Under the pieces are notes generated by a model that saw nothing but the letters and a program-made list of their open reading frames with translations, was not told where the DNA came from and searched no databases. The position numbers and the translations under genes are program-made. From the NCBI RefSeq assembly GCF_001440345.1, contig NZ_LJYX01000006.1:248001-312000 (forward strand): DNA of 64,000 nt, given 5' to 3'. Positions 8,012 through 15,229 of the stretch are shown here, piece after piece (within the stretch, counting starts at the first letter, position 1; each line of letters opens with the position of its first letter). Source of the DNA: Colwellia sp. TT2012 (GTDB taxonomy: Bacteria; Pseudomonadota; Gammaproteobacteria; Enterobacterales; Alteromonadaceae).

Positions 8012-8358
8012 CCTTGCTTCATTTTGTTAAGCAAAGCGTTAAATCCCTTCGGCTGTATATTTTTCGGAGTGTTAGATCCTGATGGCAATAGAGTAGAGTT
8101 TAGTTATGGTCAGCCATTAGAATAGCCTTGCTTCATTTTGTTAAGCAGAGCGTTAAATCCTTTCGGTAGTATATTATTGTGGAGTGTTAGATCCTGATGG
8201 TAATCGAGTAGAGTTTAGTTATGGTCAGCCATTAGGATAGGCTTGCTTCATTTTGTTAAGCAAAGCGTTAAATCCTTTCGGCTGTATATTTCTGCGGTGT
8301 GTTAGATCCTGATGGCAATAGAGTAAAGTTTAGTTATGGTCAGCCATTAGGATAGCCT
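7955..8358 (+). repeat. Tandem array of the 3' end of the VOC gene
   Basis: The block beginning GTGTTAGATCCTGATGG starts at 7955, 8069, 8184 and 8299, giving periods of 114, 115 and 115 bases and a partial last unit of about 60. Each unit carries the last 19 codons and stop of the VOC gene; the first three also carry the trailer ending CTTCATTTTGTTAAGC...TTTCGG. Units 1 and 3 read GGTAATCGAGTA, units 2 and 4 GGCAATAGAGTA, so the array probably grew by doubling a two-unit block. The only coding-type changes are LG to LE in unit 2 and VEF to VKF in unit 4. Confidence 0.95.
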
Positions 8359-8386
8359 CTTCACTTTGCCAATATAGAGATAAACT

Positions 8387-8605
8387 CTACAGGGTGTAAA
8401 CCTCTGAGTCTGAACGTTTATGCATTTCGCCTCGATTAAGCAAGCCATCTACAGCCGTTTGTACTTGGGCAATATTGTGGAGATATTTTTCATTGCTAAG
8501 CCATTGATTACAAATCCCTTGAACCGATGCTGAAGCATTAGGGTGGGCTGAAAGGTAATTGATAATACCCGTTTGAATTTCACTGTGAATGTCTTTCATT
8601 TTCAT
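8387..8605 (-). CDS. Small conserved protein, possible winged-helix fold
   Basis: With the ATG at 8605 (AAGGG 10-14 bases upstream) the product is 72 residues. The pattern IINYLSAHPNASASVQGICNQWL, then VQTAVDGLLNRGEMHKR and a terminal YTL resembles a small family with a helix-turn-helix-like core, but I cannot name it. The frame is open back to 8695, but that part has no ribosome site and covers the likely promoter. The function is unknown. It faces the tail of the VOC repeat array. Confidence 0.6.
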   Translation of the reverse strand: MKMKDIHSEIQTGIINYLSAHPNASASVQGICNQWLSNEKYLHNIAQVQTAVDGLLNRGEMHKRSDSEVYTL

Positions 8606-8745
8606 TATGAGTGCCCTTAATGTATCGTGTTTCATATACAAGCTTAGTGTATTATGGACTTTTTTTCCTGCCCTGATCTTAGTGAAAATATACACTCTTA
8701 TTATTGTTTTTTCACTTAAGCGACTATTATTAAATGGGGGGCTCT

Positions 8746-8958
8746 ATGAAATATGACCGAAATAAAATAGAGATTGGCCATTATTTGTCTAAGACCAATA
8801 TTCATTTACGTGATGACAATGTGAAAATAGCTTTTGGTGATGAATTTGATATAACCGATGTGTTAAAAAACAATCAAGTTGAAATTTTATATCATCATAA
8901 AAACTACACTTTTGATAAGGATATTTTAGAGAACGCTATTATTGCCTTAAGTCACTAG
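8746..8958 (+). CDS. Small protein of unknown function
   Basis: Starting at the ATG at 8746, just after the run GGGGGG (8736-8741) as a ribosome site, the product is 70 residues, acidic and soluble. It contains GDEFDITDVLKNNQVEILYHHKNYTF. An alternative in-frame ATG at 8734 lies within the purine run and is less likely. No known domain was recognised. It is divergent from the 8387-8605 gene across a short AT-rich promoter region. Confidence 0.55.
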   Translation: MKYDRNKIEIGHYLSKTNIHLRDDNVKIAFGDEFDITDVLKNNQVEILYHHKNYTFDKDILENAIIALSH

Positions 8959-9066
8959 CTGCTTTAAGCCACTAGCTGCTTGAAGTCACTGGCGAGTTGA
9001 TCATTTCTGAGGCTGACTAGTTCCATGGATGGTTATGGCTAAATTTCACCAAGGTTTTATAGCGCT

Positions 9067-9597
9067 TTATTTAGCTAATGCTCTGTCATAACTCGTGAGT
9101 ATTTCTTTACGGGCATGTTCAATGCCTTGCCAGCCTTCTATTTTTACCCATTTGTTTTCTTCAAGATCTTTATAACATTCGAAAAACAAAGTGATTTGTG
9201 CCGTTAATAGTTTAGGTAAGTCGCCAACATCGCCTATATTTTCGTATTCACTACTAAGGGTATTATGGGGCACAGCAATTATCTTGGCATCTTCACCCGA
9301 TTCATCCGTCATTTTTAATACCGCTACCGGGCGACAACGAATCACACAACCTGGCTGTAAAGGGAAGGGCGTAGGCACTAAAACATCAAGAGGGTCGCCA
9401 TCGAGTGACAGGGTATGATTTATATAACCATAGTTACAAGGGTTATACATAGGTGCCGACATAAACCGGTCGACAAACAATACGCCAGTATCTTTGTCTA
9501 CTTCATATTTTATTGGTAAGGCATTAGCGGATATTTCAATAATGACATTAATATCATCAGGCAACTGCCTCCCTGCGGGCACAGTATTTAAACTCAT
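9067..9597 (-). CDS. ppa: Inorganic pyrophosphatase
   Basis: From the ATG at 9597 the product is 176 residues, the usual length of the family I soluble enzyme, and it aligns with E. coli Ppa along its whole length: [40 protein letters not shown]-type [13 protein letters not shown], and the metal-binding [18 protein letters not shown]. It hydrolyses pyrophosphate to two phosphates in the cytoplasm and drives biosynthetic reactions. The frame extends three codons to a GTG at 9606, which is not needed. A 3' fragment of fbp lies about 3.2 kb away inside the transposon. Confidence 0.97.
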   Translation of the reverse strand: MSLNTVPAGRQLPDDINVIIEISANALPIKYEVDKDTGVLFVDRFMSAPMYNPCNYGYINHTLSLDGDPLDVLVPTPFPLQPGCVIRCRPVAVLKMTDESGEDAKIIAVPHNTLSSEYENIGDVGDLPKLLTAQITLFFECYKDLEENKWVKIEGWQGIEHARKEILTSYDRALAK

Positions 9598-10237
9598 ATT
9601 TATCACCTATTATTCAGTTAAAAAGAAACTTAATAAGTAAAATAATAGCCTACAATTGGCCGCTGCATACACCCTAGTCATTGTAAATAGCCAGACACTA
9701 ATCAAATAAAAAACAGTTATTGTTGAAATTTATTGTGGATAGCCACTGTTTTCATTTTATGACAGTGACATCCCATTGATAAATTTAAATTAACTCGAAC
9801 TAGATATCAATAAATAACATTTGCTCTGTTGCCACTTACTTTGTTCTACCTTATTTAGAGTTATTTGTTTAATTACCATGCAAATTCAGTGGTTTACTCG
9901 GACATTTCCGACTAAAGCCATGCCCGTTTTTGCCTGTTAACTAGGCATTAACTGTTCCATAAGTTGCCAATAGAGTAATACAATCTATTGGGCGAGTTTA
10001 GGAAAGAAAACAGTCTATAAGTCAATGCTAGCCTATGTTGTTTAGTCTGATGGAACTTGCCATACTTTTGTGAATTTTCTTTCATCCACATAATATGAGT
10101 CACCTGTGGTTTTTGAAAAACACTTTCTGAACTACAAACTGTCTAGTGGAATCTGAGAGTCAACTTTTACCACATAGCTGACATTCTTTAGGTACTTAAA
10201 AAGCGACGAATAAATAGCTAAGCAATAACCTATAAAG

Positions 10238-10267
10238 CCCTATCCGACGAAAGTCGCTAGGGATTTT
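10238..10267 (+). terminator. Orphan terminator hairpin with GAAA loop
   Basis: CCCTA (10238-10242) pairs with TAGGG (10258-10262); after a small internal bulge CGAC (10245-10248) pairs with GTCG (10253-10256) around a GAAA tetraloop, and ATTTTT follows. No protein gene precedes it on this strand, so it may end a small RNA. Confidence 0.5.
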
Positions 10268-10361
10268 TCATCTTTTAGCTTTATTTTTAATCATCATGTT
10301 TTCGGCTGACTCAGCAATATTAAAGCTTGCCTTGGGCGTTAAGCGGCAGTAATTATTTGAT

Positions 10362-10381
10362 AGTGTCAGTTTTTTTTACAG
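10362..10381 (+). promoter_or_regulatory. 20-bp AGTGTC motif, copy 1
   Basis: AGTGTCAGTTTTTTTTACAG, one of four copies in 10.3-14.6 kb (the others at 12342-12362, 14511-14530 and 14553-14572). It lies about 550 bases upstream of the secreted protein at 10933 and points towards it. Confidence 0.55.
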
Positions 10382-10828
10382 TGTATTTTGCTTAAGTAAG
10401 GGGATTATTGTATTACATTCCATCTCTAAACTCACAGGTGAAATTTTTTGCTCAGCAAAGTGCGGAGAAAACAGTATTTCGCTTGCTTCGCTACGCTCTA
10501 GCTAGAAAGAAGAGTAACCATGCCGTAAATAATGGTCATATGAAATATATGATTAAGCTTAAAATTAAACTATCGAATAATTTTACACTTTTAACTTTAC
10601 ATCATCTGTCAATTATTGCTTGCTAAGTTAACAACATGAAAATTCTTGTGAATATGATTATTGCACAAATTATGCCTGAAATTATGAATAAAATTTAGCT
10701 GCTATTTTATTTTTCTTTACATTGCTTGGTATGGTGAATCTATTCATATTTGTACTTAATTAACATAGAAAGTTATTTAACCAAAGACATTAGCAGCGAG
10801 TATGAAATAACAGGTTGCACGGTGATAA

Positions 10829-10864
10829 CATTAAACATTAATGCTTAATGCTTAATGTTTAATG
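10829..10864. promoter_or_regulatory. Inverted repeat upstream of the secreted protein gene
   Basis: CATTAAACATTAA (10829-10841) and TTAATGTTTAATG (10852-10864) are exact reverse complements with a 10-base spacer, 69 bases before the ATG at 10933. It could be an operator or a 5'UTR hairpin. Confidence 0.4.
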
Positions 10865-10932
10865 GTAAAAAGTATATTGAAAATCCGTAAGTGCCTGTTT
10901 AATGATATTTAACTCTAAACTGGCGATTTAAT

Positions 10933-12003
10933 ATGAAAAAATTCACTATGTTTTCTATATTTGCAGTTGTCATTAGCTTGATTGCAAATTCTTTTTTTTC
11001 CGCACCTCCTGCGGGTAAAGGAAAAAACAAAAATGTGGCCATTACCGTGTTTGGAGACTCGCCAGTTGCCTGCGAGACAGGCACTGTTGTCGCAACAGTA
11101 GACGGAACTATTATGGTCGGCTCAACTATGCCTCAGTGTTATAAATACTCCCTTATGATTCCGTCTGGATATAAAATGGGTACAAAAATTTTAGAGCAAC
11201 TGACTTCTACTTTTAATCTCTCACCGGGCGCCGAAGACGCTGCGACACCATCGATTACAGGTTGTCCTGATGATGCTGGATTTGTGTGCGACGCCGTAAC
11301 AAGCTCTAATAGCGCGATTTGCAAAGTTTATACCTCACGTCCCGATAGTGCCGTTAAACTAATTAGCGGTAATAGCGGTAATAGTGGCAATATACCCGCC
11401 CATCAGGATGAACTGGTCGTTATCTCTGTATTGGAAACTGGAATTGGCTGTGACGTAACCATCTATGCCATTACCGATGGTGCTCAGGAGGGATTCTATG
11501 AGGATGAAGACGAGACTGGTTATGACTTGTTCCTACCCACCAGCTGCACGCCACTACGCATGCATACCCGCTATGATATCGATGGCGATGGTATGGCTGA
11601 ATTAGCAGGAGATACTAATAATGATGGATCCGTAGATGAGTTAGACAAATTAGTCGGCATTATAGCCAATGGCGCTGGTTTACCTTTTGTTGAGTATATC
11701 CCACTGACTACTGGCAGCCGCGTTTTCCCTGATACTACTTTCTTGCACCTCACTGGCGGAAACAGAAACGGAACCGGTGGCTTTGCTATGTTCCGTTCTT
11801 TGCAGTTACAACCCATCGGATGTGATACTGATGGAGATGGCCTGACAGACGCTGAGGAAAGGGTGTTAGAGACAGACCCATTGAATCCTGACACCGATGA
11901 TGACGGCCTGTCAGATGGTGAAGAAGTCAATAATGGTACAGATCCGAATGATAGCGAGGATCCATGCGACGAGAATCCGATACCTGGGTGTATTTTTTTA
12001 TAG
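10933..12003 (+). CDS. Secreted protein with calcium-binding-type Asp repeats and an undescribed Cys module
   Basis: 356 residues with a signal peptide (1-23, cleavage near FFSA). Residues 130-205 carry a module, ICKVYTSR...[10 protein letters not shown]...LPTSC, shared with the protein at 13195-14382. Residues 213-240 contain [22 protein letters not shown], an EF-hand or dockerin-like acidic block. Residues 297-342 carry two thrombospondin-type-3-like calcium repeats, [12 protein letters not shown] and [20 protein letters not shown]. About eleven cysteines suggest disulfides after export. No enzyme motif and no C-terminal sorting signal are visible. Probably an extracellular or cell-surface structural or binding protein. 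A good terminator follows the stop. Confidence 0.75.
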   Translation: MKKFTMFSIFAVVISLIANSFFSAPPAGKGKNKNVAITVFGDSPVACETGTVVATVDGTIMVGSTMPQCYKYSLMIPSGYKMGTKILEQLTSTFNLSPGAEDAATPSITGCPDDAGFVCDAVTSSNSAICKVYTSRPDSAVKLISGNSGNSGNIPAHQDELVVISVLETGIGCDVTIYAITDGAQEGFYEDEDETGYDLFLPTSCTPLRMHTRYDIDGDGMAELAGDTNNDGSVDELDKLVGIIANGAGLPFVEYIPLTTGSRVFPDTTFLHLTGGNRNGTGGFAMFRSLQLQPIGCDTDGDGLTDAEERVLETDPLNPDTDDDGLSDGEEVNNGTDPNDSEDPCDENPIPGCIFL

Positions 12004-12040
12004 CCAGAGATAATCTGTCGGCTAAAGCAGGTTAACAACA

Positions 12041-12074
12041 GAGCCGCAGGGAACTTCTTTGCCGCGGCTCTTTT
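12041..12074 (+). terminator. Rho-independent terminator
   Basis: GAGCCGC (12041-12047) pairs with GCGGCTC (12064-12070), followed by TTTTA, 37 bases after the stop of the secreted protein gene. Confidence 0.8.
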
Positions 12075-12341
12075 ATATCAGGTGTGGATAACTAAAAAAA
12101 TCCGCTGCTAACGATTACTTTAAACGACCAGTTGACGGATTAGTCATAAGCAACTATTGTATTTTCTGCGTAACAATACCGCTAATTTGTTGGTAGTTGA
12201 ATGTACACCCCTAAAATTTAAGTATGCCTTAATATTTTTAAACGCTTACGTAAACTGTACAACTTTCTTGAGAACCATTTATGCCAAACAGATCTCAATA
12301 TTGCTTCTAAACTAATGAGTCTGCTTACTAGTCTAAAGCAG

Positions 12342-12362
12342 ACTGTAAAAAAAGTTGACACT
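12342..12362 (-). promoter_or_regulatory. 20-bp AGTGTC motif, copy 2
   Basis: On the minus strand it reads AGTGTCAACTTTTTTTACAG, matching the other three copies at 16 or more of 20 positions. It lies 20 bases outside the left boundary of the composite transposon. The rest of 12075-12341 shows no gene. Confidence 0.5.
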
Positions 12363-12382
12363 ATCAAAGAGCTACTTCTGCT

Positions 12383-12392
12383 TTGCGCACCA
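12383..12392 (+). repeat. Left 10-bp target-site duplication
   Basis: TTGCGCACCA lies directly outside the terminal inverted repeat of the left IS remnant (repeat starts at 12393). The same ten bases, in the same orientation, lie directly outside the right end at 16640-16649. Confidence 0.75.
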
Positions 12393-12714
12393 CAATGTCA
12401 TTAACTTAAGGATTTAATACATACGTTTATAATTCATTGGGTACTTATTTGTCTTGTTTCTACGGTCTTGTCGAACAAACTTACGATTAGGTCGAATAAC
12501 ACTTAAACTCTTTGATATTTTACTTATCAATAATTCATATAGCTCATGATCAGCTAGTTTCATGGTGAAGCGAACAATATTATCTTTGAGCAGATTTGTC
12601 GCAAAAGTGAAGTTGATCTTATAATCATAGAGCCTATGCTTTGTAGGCTTCTTTATTTTTCGTTTTGCATCATGGATTGCAGAAGCAGCAAGGTTTTTAG
12701 TCAATAGCTAACTA
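12393..12714 (-). mobile_element. Truncated IS4-type element, 3' end only
   Basis: The segment keeps the terminal inverted repeat (one mismatch in 20) and the last 96 transposase codons (12414-12704), from KNLAASAIHDAKRK to NKYPMNYKRMY. Homology to the larger copy (15230-16639) stops near 12714. The 5' two thirds, including the catalytic aspartates, are missing, so it cannot transpose alone but could serve as an end for the other copy's transposase. Confidence 0.9.
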
Positions 12715-12802
12715 TTGTAAGTAAAAACAACACTGATAGGCACTTAAATAGCGTTATTGAGAGAATTCGCTTATCCGCAGCTCAGGTTAATTAATAAATG
12801 GG

Positions 12803-13048
12803 CGTGTTTTATCTCGCGGTGGCATTTTCACTTACCCTGCCGACAGCAGAAAAGCCGAGCAACCTTACAAATTACGCTTGATGTATGAAGCCAACCCTAT
12901 GTCCTTCTTAATTGAACAAGCGGGCGGTTTAGCAATGACCAGTGAAGGCCGTATTATGGACATTGAACCCGATAGCATTCACCAGCGTGTCGAAGTGATC
13001 ATGGGCTCTAAAAATGAAGTAGAGAAATGTTTGAATTATTATAAGTAA
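12803..13048 (+). pseudogene. fbp: Fructose-1,6-bisphosphatase class I, C-terminal fragment
   Basis: Reading from CGT at 12803 to TAA at 13046-13048, 82 codons give [47 protein letters not shown] and GSKNEVE. These are the last quarter of class I FBPase, including the product-binding [15 protein letters not shown] block. There is no start codon or ribosome site, and the upstream sequence is unrelated. A terminator follows (13090-13113), as expected for the native 3' end. It sits inside the composite transposon and was probably carried in from the fbp locus; an intact copy should exist elsewhere. Confidence 0.9.
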
Positions 13049-13089
13049 CTTGCCTTTATGACTGCCTGTACAATAAATCCTTACACAAA

Positions 13090-13113
13090 AAAGCCTTACA
13101 TAAGTAAGGCTTT
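13090..13113. terminator. Bidirectional terminator
   Basis: AAAGCCTTAC (13090-13099) and GTAAGGCTTT (13104-13113) form a perfect 10-bp stem with loop ATAA, with A and T runs on both sides. It is placed between the fbp fragment and the convergent gene tail. Confidence 0.8.
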
Positions 13114-13129
13114 ATTAAAGATGCTAAGC

Positions 13130-13200
13130 TTAGTTTAGCTGCGCTAGGCCATAAGCCTCTGCTGCACGATTAGCTATCAATTTATCATCGGCCATCACCT
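13130..13200 (-). pseudogene. Possible 3' tail of an unidentified gene
   Basis: On the minus strand the frame ends ADDKLIANRAAEAYGLAQLN and TAA (13130-13132). It looks like a real C-terminus convergent with fbp and sharing its terminator, but it has no start and runs out of frame into the end of the secreted-protein gene at 13195. It could be chance; the family is not recognised. Confidence 0.3.
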
Positions 13201-14382
13201 TACTACGAGACCGCCGCCGTCATCGTCATCGTCATCGGGCTCATCACCACACCAACCATTGTCACCTGATCCATCACTGAAAATCAACTGATCATCATCT
13301 AAAAATAGAAAGTTCATTAAACCATCAAATACTTTGACACCACTGTTTAACTCTACATCGCAAGAAGTCGGCGTGGCACTTTTTTTATGATCCGCCTTAT
13401 CGGTTACGACATAAACTGTTATGGTACATGAATCATCAGCAGCTAGCGTAGTAGTGATATTCAATAATTCAGGCTCTAGTTTTTTACCAGCATTTTTACC
13501 TTTCATCGCGCCGTTAGTTCGACTTGCTTCTACATCGCAAGTGGGAACGTCGCCACTGACAGTGTCGTCAGTGACAACAATAACAATGCCATTGCATTTT
13601 GCCCCATCATCACAGTCTTCTTCGTCATCAAAATCACCATCATTATCATTATCAGTAACACCATCCATAAAGGCTTCCGCAGCAGCATCTAAATCAAATT
13701 CTGCCGGTACTGCATCGGTAAAAATCAAACCAGCCCACGCATCCCCCAGACCTGAATTATTTGCAATGGTGATAGAGAAGGCTTTGTGTTGAAGGGTGTC
13801 ATCATCTTTTTCTCTGATATAGATATTTTTCATCTCAGTATTATCATTGCCATCCAGTGGGTTATAAACAAACATTTTGCTGATATCTCCGGTGATATCT
13901 GAGGCAACAAAAGAGGATAGGCACTCCACCGCATCAAGTTCAAGGCCTGGTACTACTCCACCGTTAGAGGTACTAATGATCATAGCCTGATTAAATATCG
14001 CTCCCGACGCAACAGCACTTAAGTCAACCATTTCACCATTATTACCGTAACCAGCAACAGGGTCAGATAAAGACCCTCCCTGCATGCCGACTGCAACGGT
14101 AAAAGGCTCAGTACCCAAATATTCGTACACCGTTATATCGGCAGGCCCGTCACCCGTTTCAAAACAATAGTGATCAAAATTTACCGTCACCCAACTATCC
14201 AGTGGAAGATTGACATAGCCGGCATTCGTATCATCTGGCTCACCAAGTGCATTTGTTACATCACCGACTGTGCCAGCTGAGCCGGCAATCGCAGCGGCAT
14301 AGTCGTCGGTGGCATAGGCATAAGGCATGGTTAGTGCTAGACCCACCAGTAGTATTTTTAAAAAATTTTTGCTTGAATCCAT
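13195..14382 (-). CDS. Secreted acidic protein sharing the Cys module of the 10933 protein
   Basis: 395 residues with a signal peptide (1-24, cleavage at AYA-TD). Residues 26-150 (ALGEPDDTNAGYVNLPLDSWVTVNF...DGPADITVYEY) resemble an adhesin-type beta domain found in bacterial surface proteins. Residues 241-258 (GVTDNDNDGDFDDEEDCDD) are a calcium-binding-type block. Residues 282-342 (TCDVEASR...CTITVYVVTD...TPTSC) match the module of the 10933 protein. The C-terminus is D6-GGG-LVVR, like the lead-in to a GlyGly-CTERM sorting signal but without its helix and Arg cluster, possibly lost at a junction. A -24/-12 promoter and two motif copies lie upstream. Lies inside the composite transposon. Function unknown. 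Confidence 0.75.
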   Translation of the reverse strand: MDSSKNFLKILLVGLALTMPYAYATDDYAAAIAGSAGTVGDVTNALGEPDDTNAGYVNLPLDSWVTVNFDHYCFETGDGPADITVYEYLGTEPFTVAVGMQGGSLSDPVAGYGNNGEMVDLSAVASGAIFNQAMIISTSNGGVVPGLELDAVECLSSFVASDITGDISKMFVYNPLDGNDNTEMKNIYIREKDDDTLQHKAFSITIANNSGLGDAWAGLIFTDAVPAEFDLDAAAEAFMDGVTDNDNDGDFDDEEDCDDGAKCNGIVIVVTDDTVSGDVPTCDVEASRTNGAMKGKNAGKKLEPELLNITTTLAADDSCTITVYVVTDKADHKKSATPTSCDVELNSGVKVFDGLMNFLFLDDDQLIFSDGSGDNGWCGDEPDDDDDDGGGLVVR

Positions 14383-14433
14383 CTTAATTCTCCAATTATA
14401 AATTAAAGATAATAAAATCTGCAGGAAAAAAGC

Positions 14434-14451
14434 TGCATATTTAGCGCCAAT
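14434..14451 (-). promoter_or_regulatory. Candidate sigma-54 promoter
   Basis: On the minus strand TTGGCGC, TAAAT and ATGCA place the invariant GG (-24) and GC (-12) exactly 10 bases apart. The start of transcription would fall about 40 bases before the ATG at 14382. The -24 box has one mismatch (TTGGCAC) and the -12 box one (TTGCA). Confidence 0.45.
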
Positions 14452-14510
14452 TTTAAAAGCTGATTATAATCAGTGACCTTGATAAGCTAGGTAATTACTG
14501 GCCAACTAAA

Positions 14511-14530
14511 GTGTAAAAAAAACCGACACT
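14511..14530 (-). promoter_or_regulatory. 20-bp AGTGTC motif, copy 3
   Basis: Reads AGTGTCGGTTTTTTTTACAC on the minus strand. With copy 4 it forms a head-to-head pair 22 bases apart, 60-140 bases upstream of the candidate sigma-54 promoter, as expected for an enhancer-binding-protein site. Confidence 0.55.
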
Positions 14531-14552
14531 TTAACCGAGAGCAAGCGCTTAT

Positions 14553-14572
14553 AGTGTCAGTTGTATTTACAC
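14553..14572 (+). promoter_or_regulatory. 20-bp AGTGTC motif, copy 4
   Basis: Reads AGTGTCAGTTGTATTTACAC, with two bases changed in the T run compared with copies 1 and 3. The AGTGTC halves of copies 3 and 4 face each other. Confidence 0.5.
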
Positions 14573-15054
14573 ATCTTCCCAGCAAGGCATATGCCTTTAT
14601 AAGCACAACCGAGCTAATTTACTTAGCTGGCACTTTGCTTAGCAGAGACGTTATCCGCACATGCTGGTTTGTACAATGCTAGCCTTGAAAAATGCATGTT
14701 ACCGAGTTTGCCGAGTTGCTATCGTTTGAAGGGTTTGAAAAATTTGCAGAGTTTCAATAGTTTGCGAGGCTTCAAGATCAGGGCAGTACTTGCCGCCCAT
14801 AGTCTTTTCGTTATGGCTTAAGTTTACGCCAAGCTACTAAAAATTCCGTGTGCTGTGCACCGCCATTATTTGCATCCATGCAGACAACATCAAGCGCATT
14901 TCCACGTCAAAATGCACAAGATAAGCCAAATCACAAGCAGCTTCTATGTACTAAAAGCTTAAAGGGTAAAGGAATTTCTTTACTTTCACCCTGAGCAGCT
15001 AGCTAAGCTTTGATTTGCTAAAATATCGAATTATCAATGGTTCAACTATAACGA
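14573..15054. other. Gene-free stretch inside the composite transposon
   Basis: About 480 bases without a convincing ORF, RNA or terminator. It links the promoter region of the secreted protein gene to the TonB receptor fragment. Confidence 0.5.
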
Positions 15055-15226
15055 TTATAATTGATAGCTCAGACCAAACTTAATGGTTCTGGGTTTGCCA
15101 ATATTCACTTCACCGTTTTCACCGCCACCGAAATAATCGACATCAAATATATTTTCAACATTTAATCTCAGTTGTAAATCATTACCGCCTAGTGCCACAC
15201 ATAATTAATACCGACATCTATGCGCA
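15055..15226 (-). pseudogene. TonB-dependent siderophore receptor, C-terminal fragment
   Basis: The minus strand ends LGGNDLQLRLNVENIFD, VDYFGGGENGEVNIGKP, RTIKFGLSYQL and TAA (15055-15057). This is the last-strand pattern of TonB-dependent outer membrane receptors of the ferrichrome or siderophore type. Upstream, DVGINYVWH lies in another frame, so a frameshift or small deletion is present near 15190. The IS begins at 15230 and no receptor sequence continues beyond it, so the rest was lost. Confidence 0.75.
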
Positions 15227-15229
15227 GAT

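Larger units (their letters stand above)
9607..10932. other. 1.3-kb intergenic region
   Basis: No convincing protein gene is present between ppa and the secreted protein at 10933. The region holds the ppa promoter on the left, an orphan terminator hairpin (10238-10267), one copy of the 20-bp AGTGTC motif (10362-10381) and a 13-bp inverted repeat near the downstream gene (10829-10864). Confidence 0.6.

Noticed and set aside
7955-8358. Regular spacing looked like a CRISPR array
   Set aside because: The period is 114-115 bp, the units are near-identical throughout without unique spacers, and each carries the end of the VOC gene. It is a tandem duplication.
10438-10452. Possible sigma-54 promoter upstream of the 10933 gene
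   Set aside because: GG and GC are 11 rather than 10 bases apart and the -24 box is poor.
10408-10626. 72-residue open frame
   Set aside because: No ribosome site or recognisable family, biased composition and no neighbours to support it. Probably chance in AT-rich DNA.
10933-12003. PEP-CTERM or GlyGly-CTERM signal in the secreted protein
   Set aside because: The C-terminus ([14 protein letters not shown]) has no hydrophobic helix followed by basic residues.
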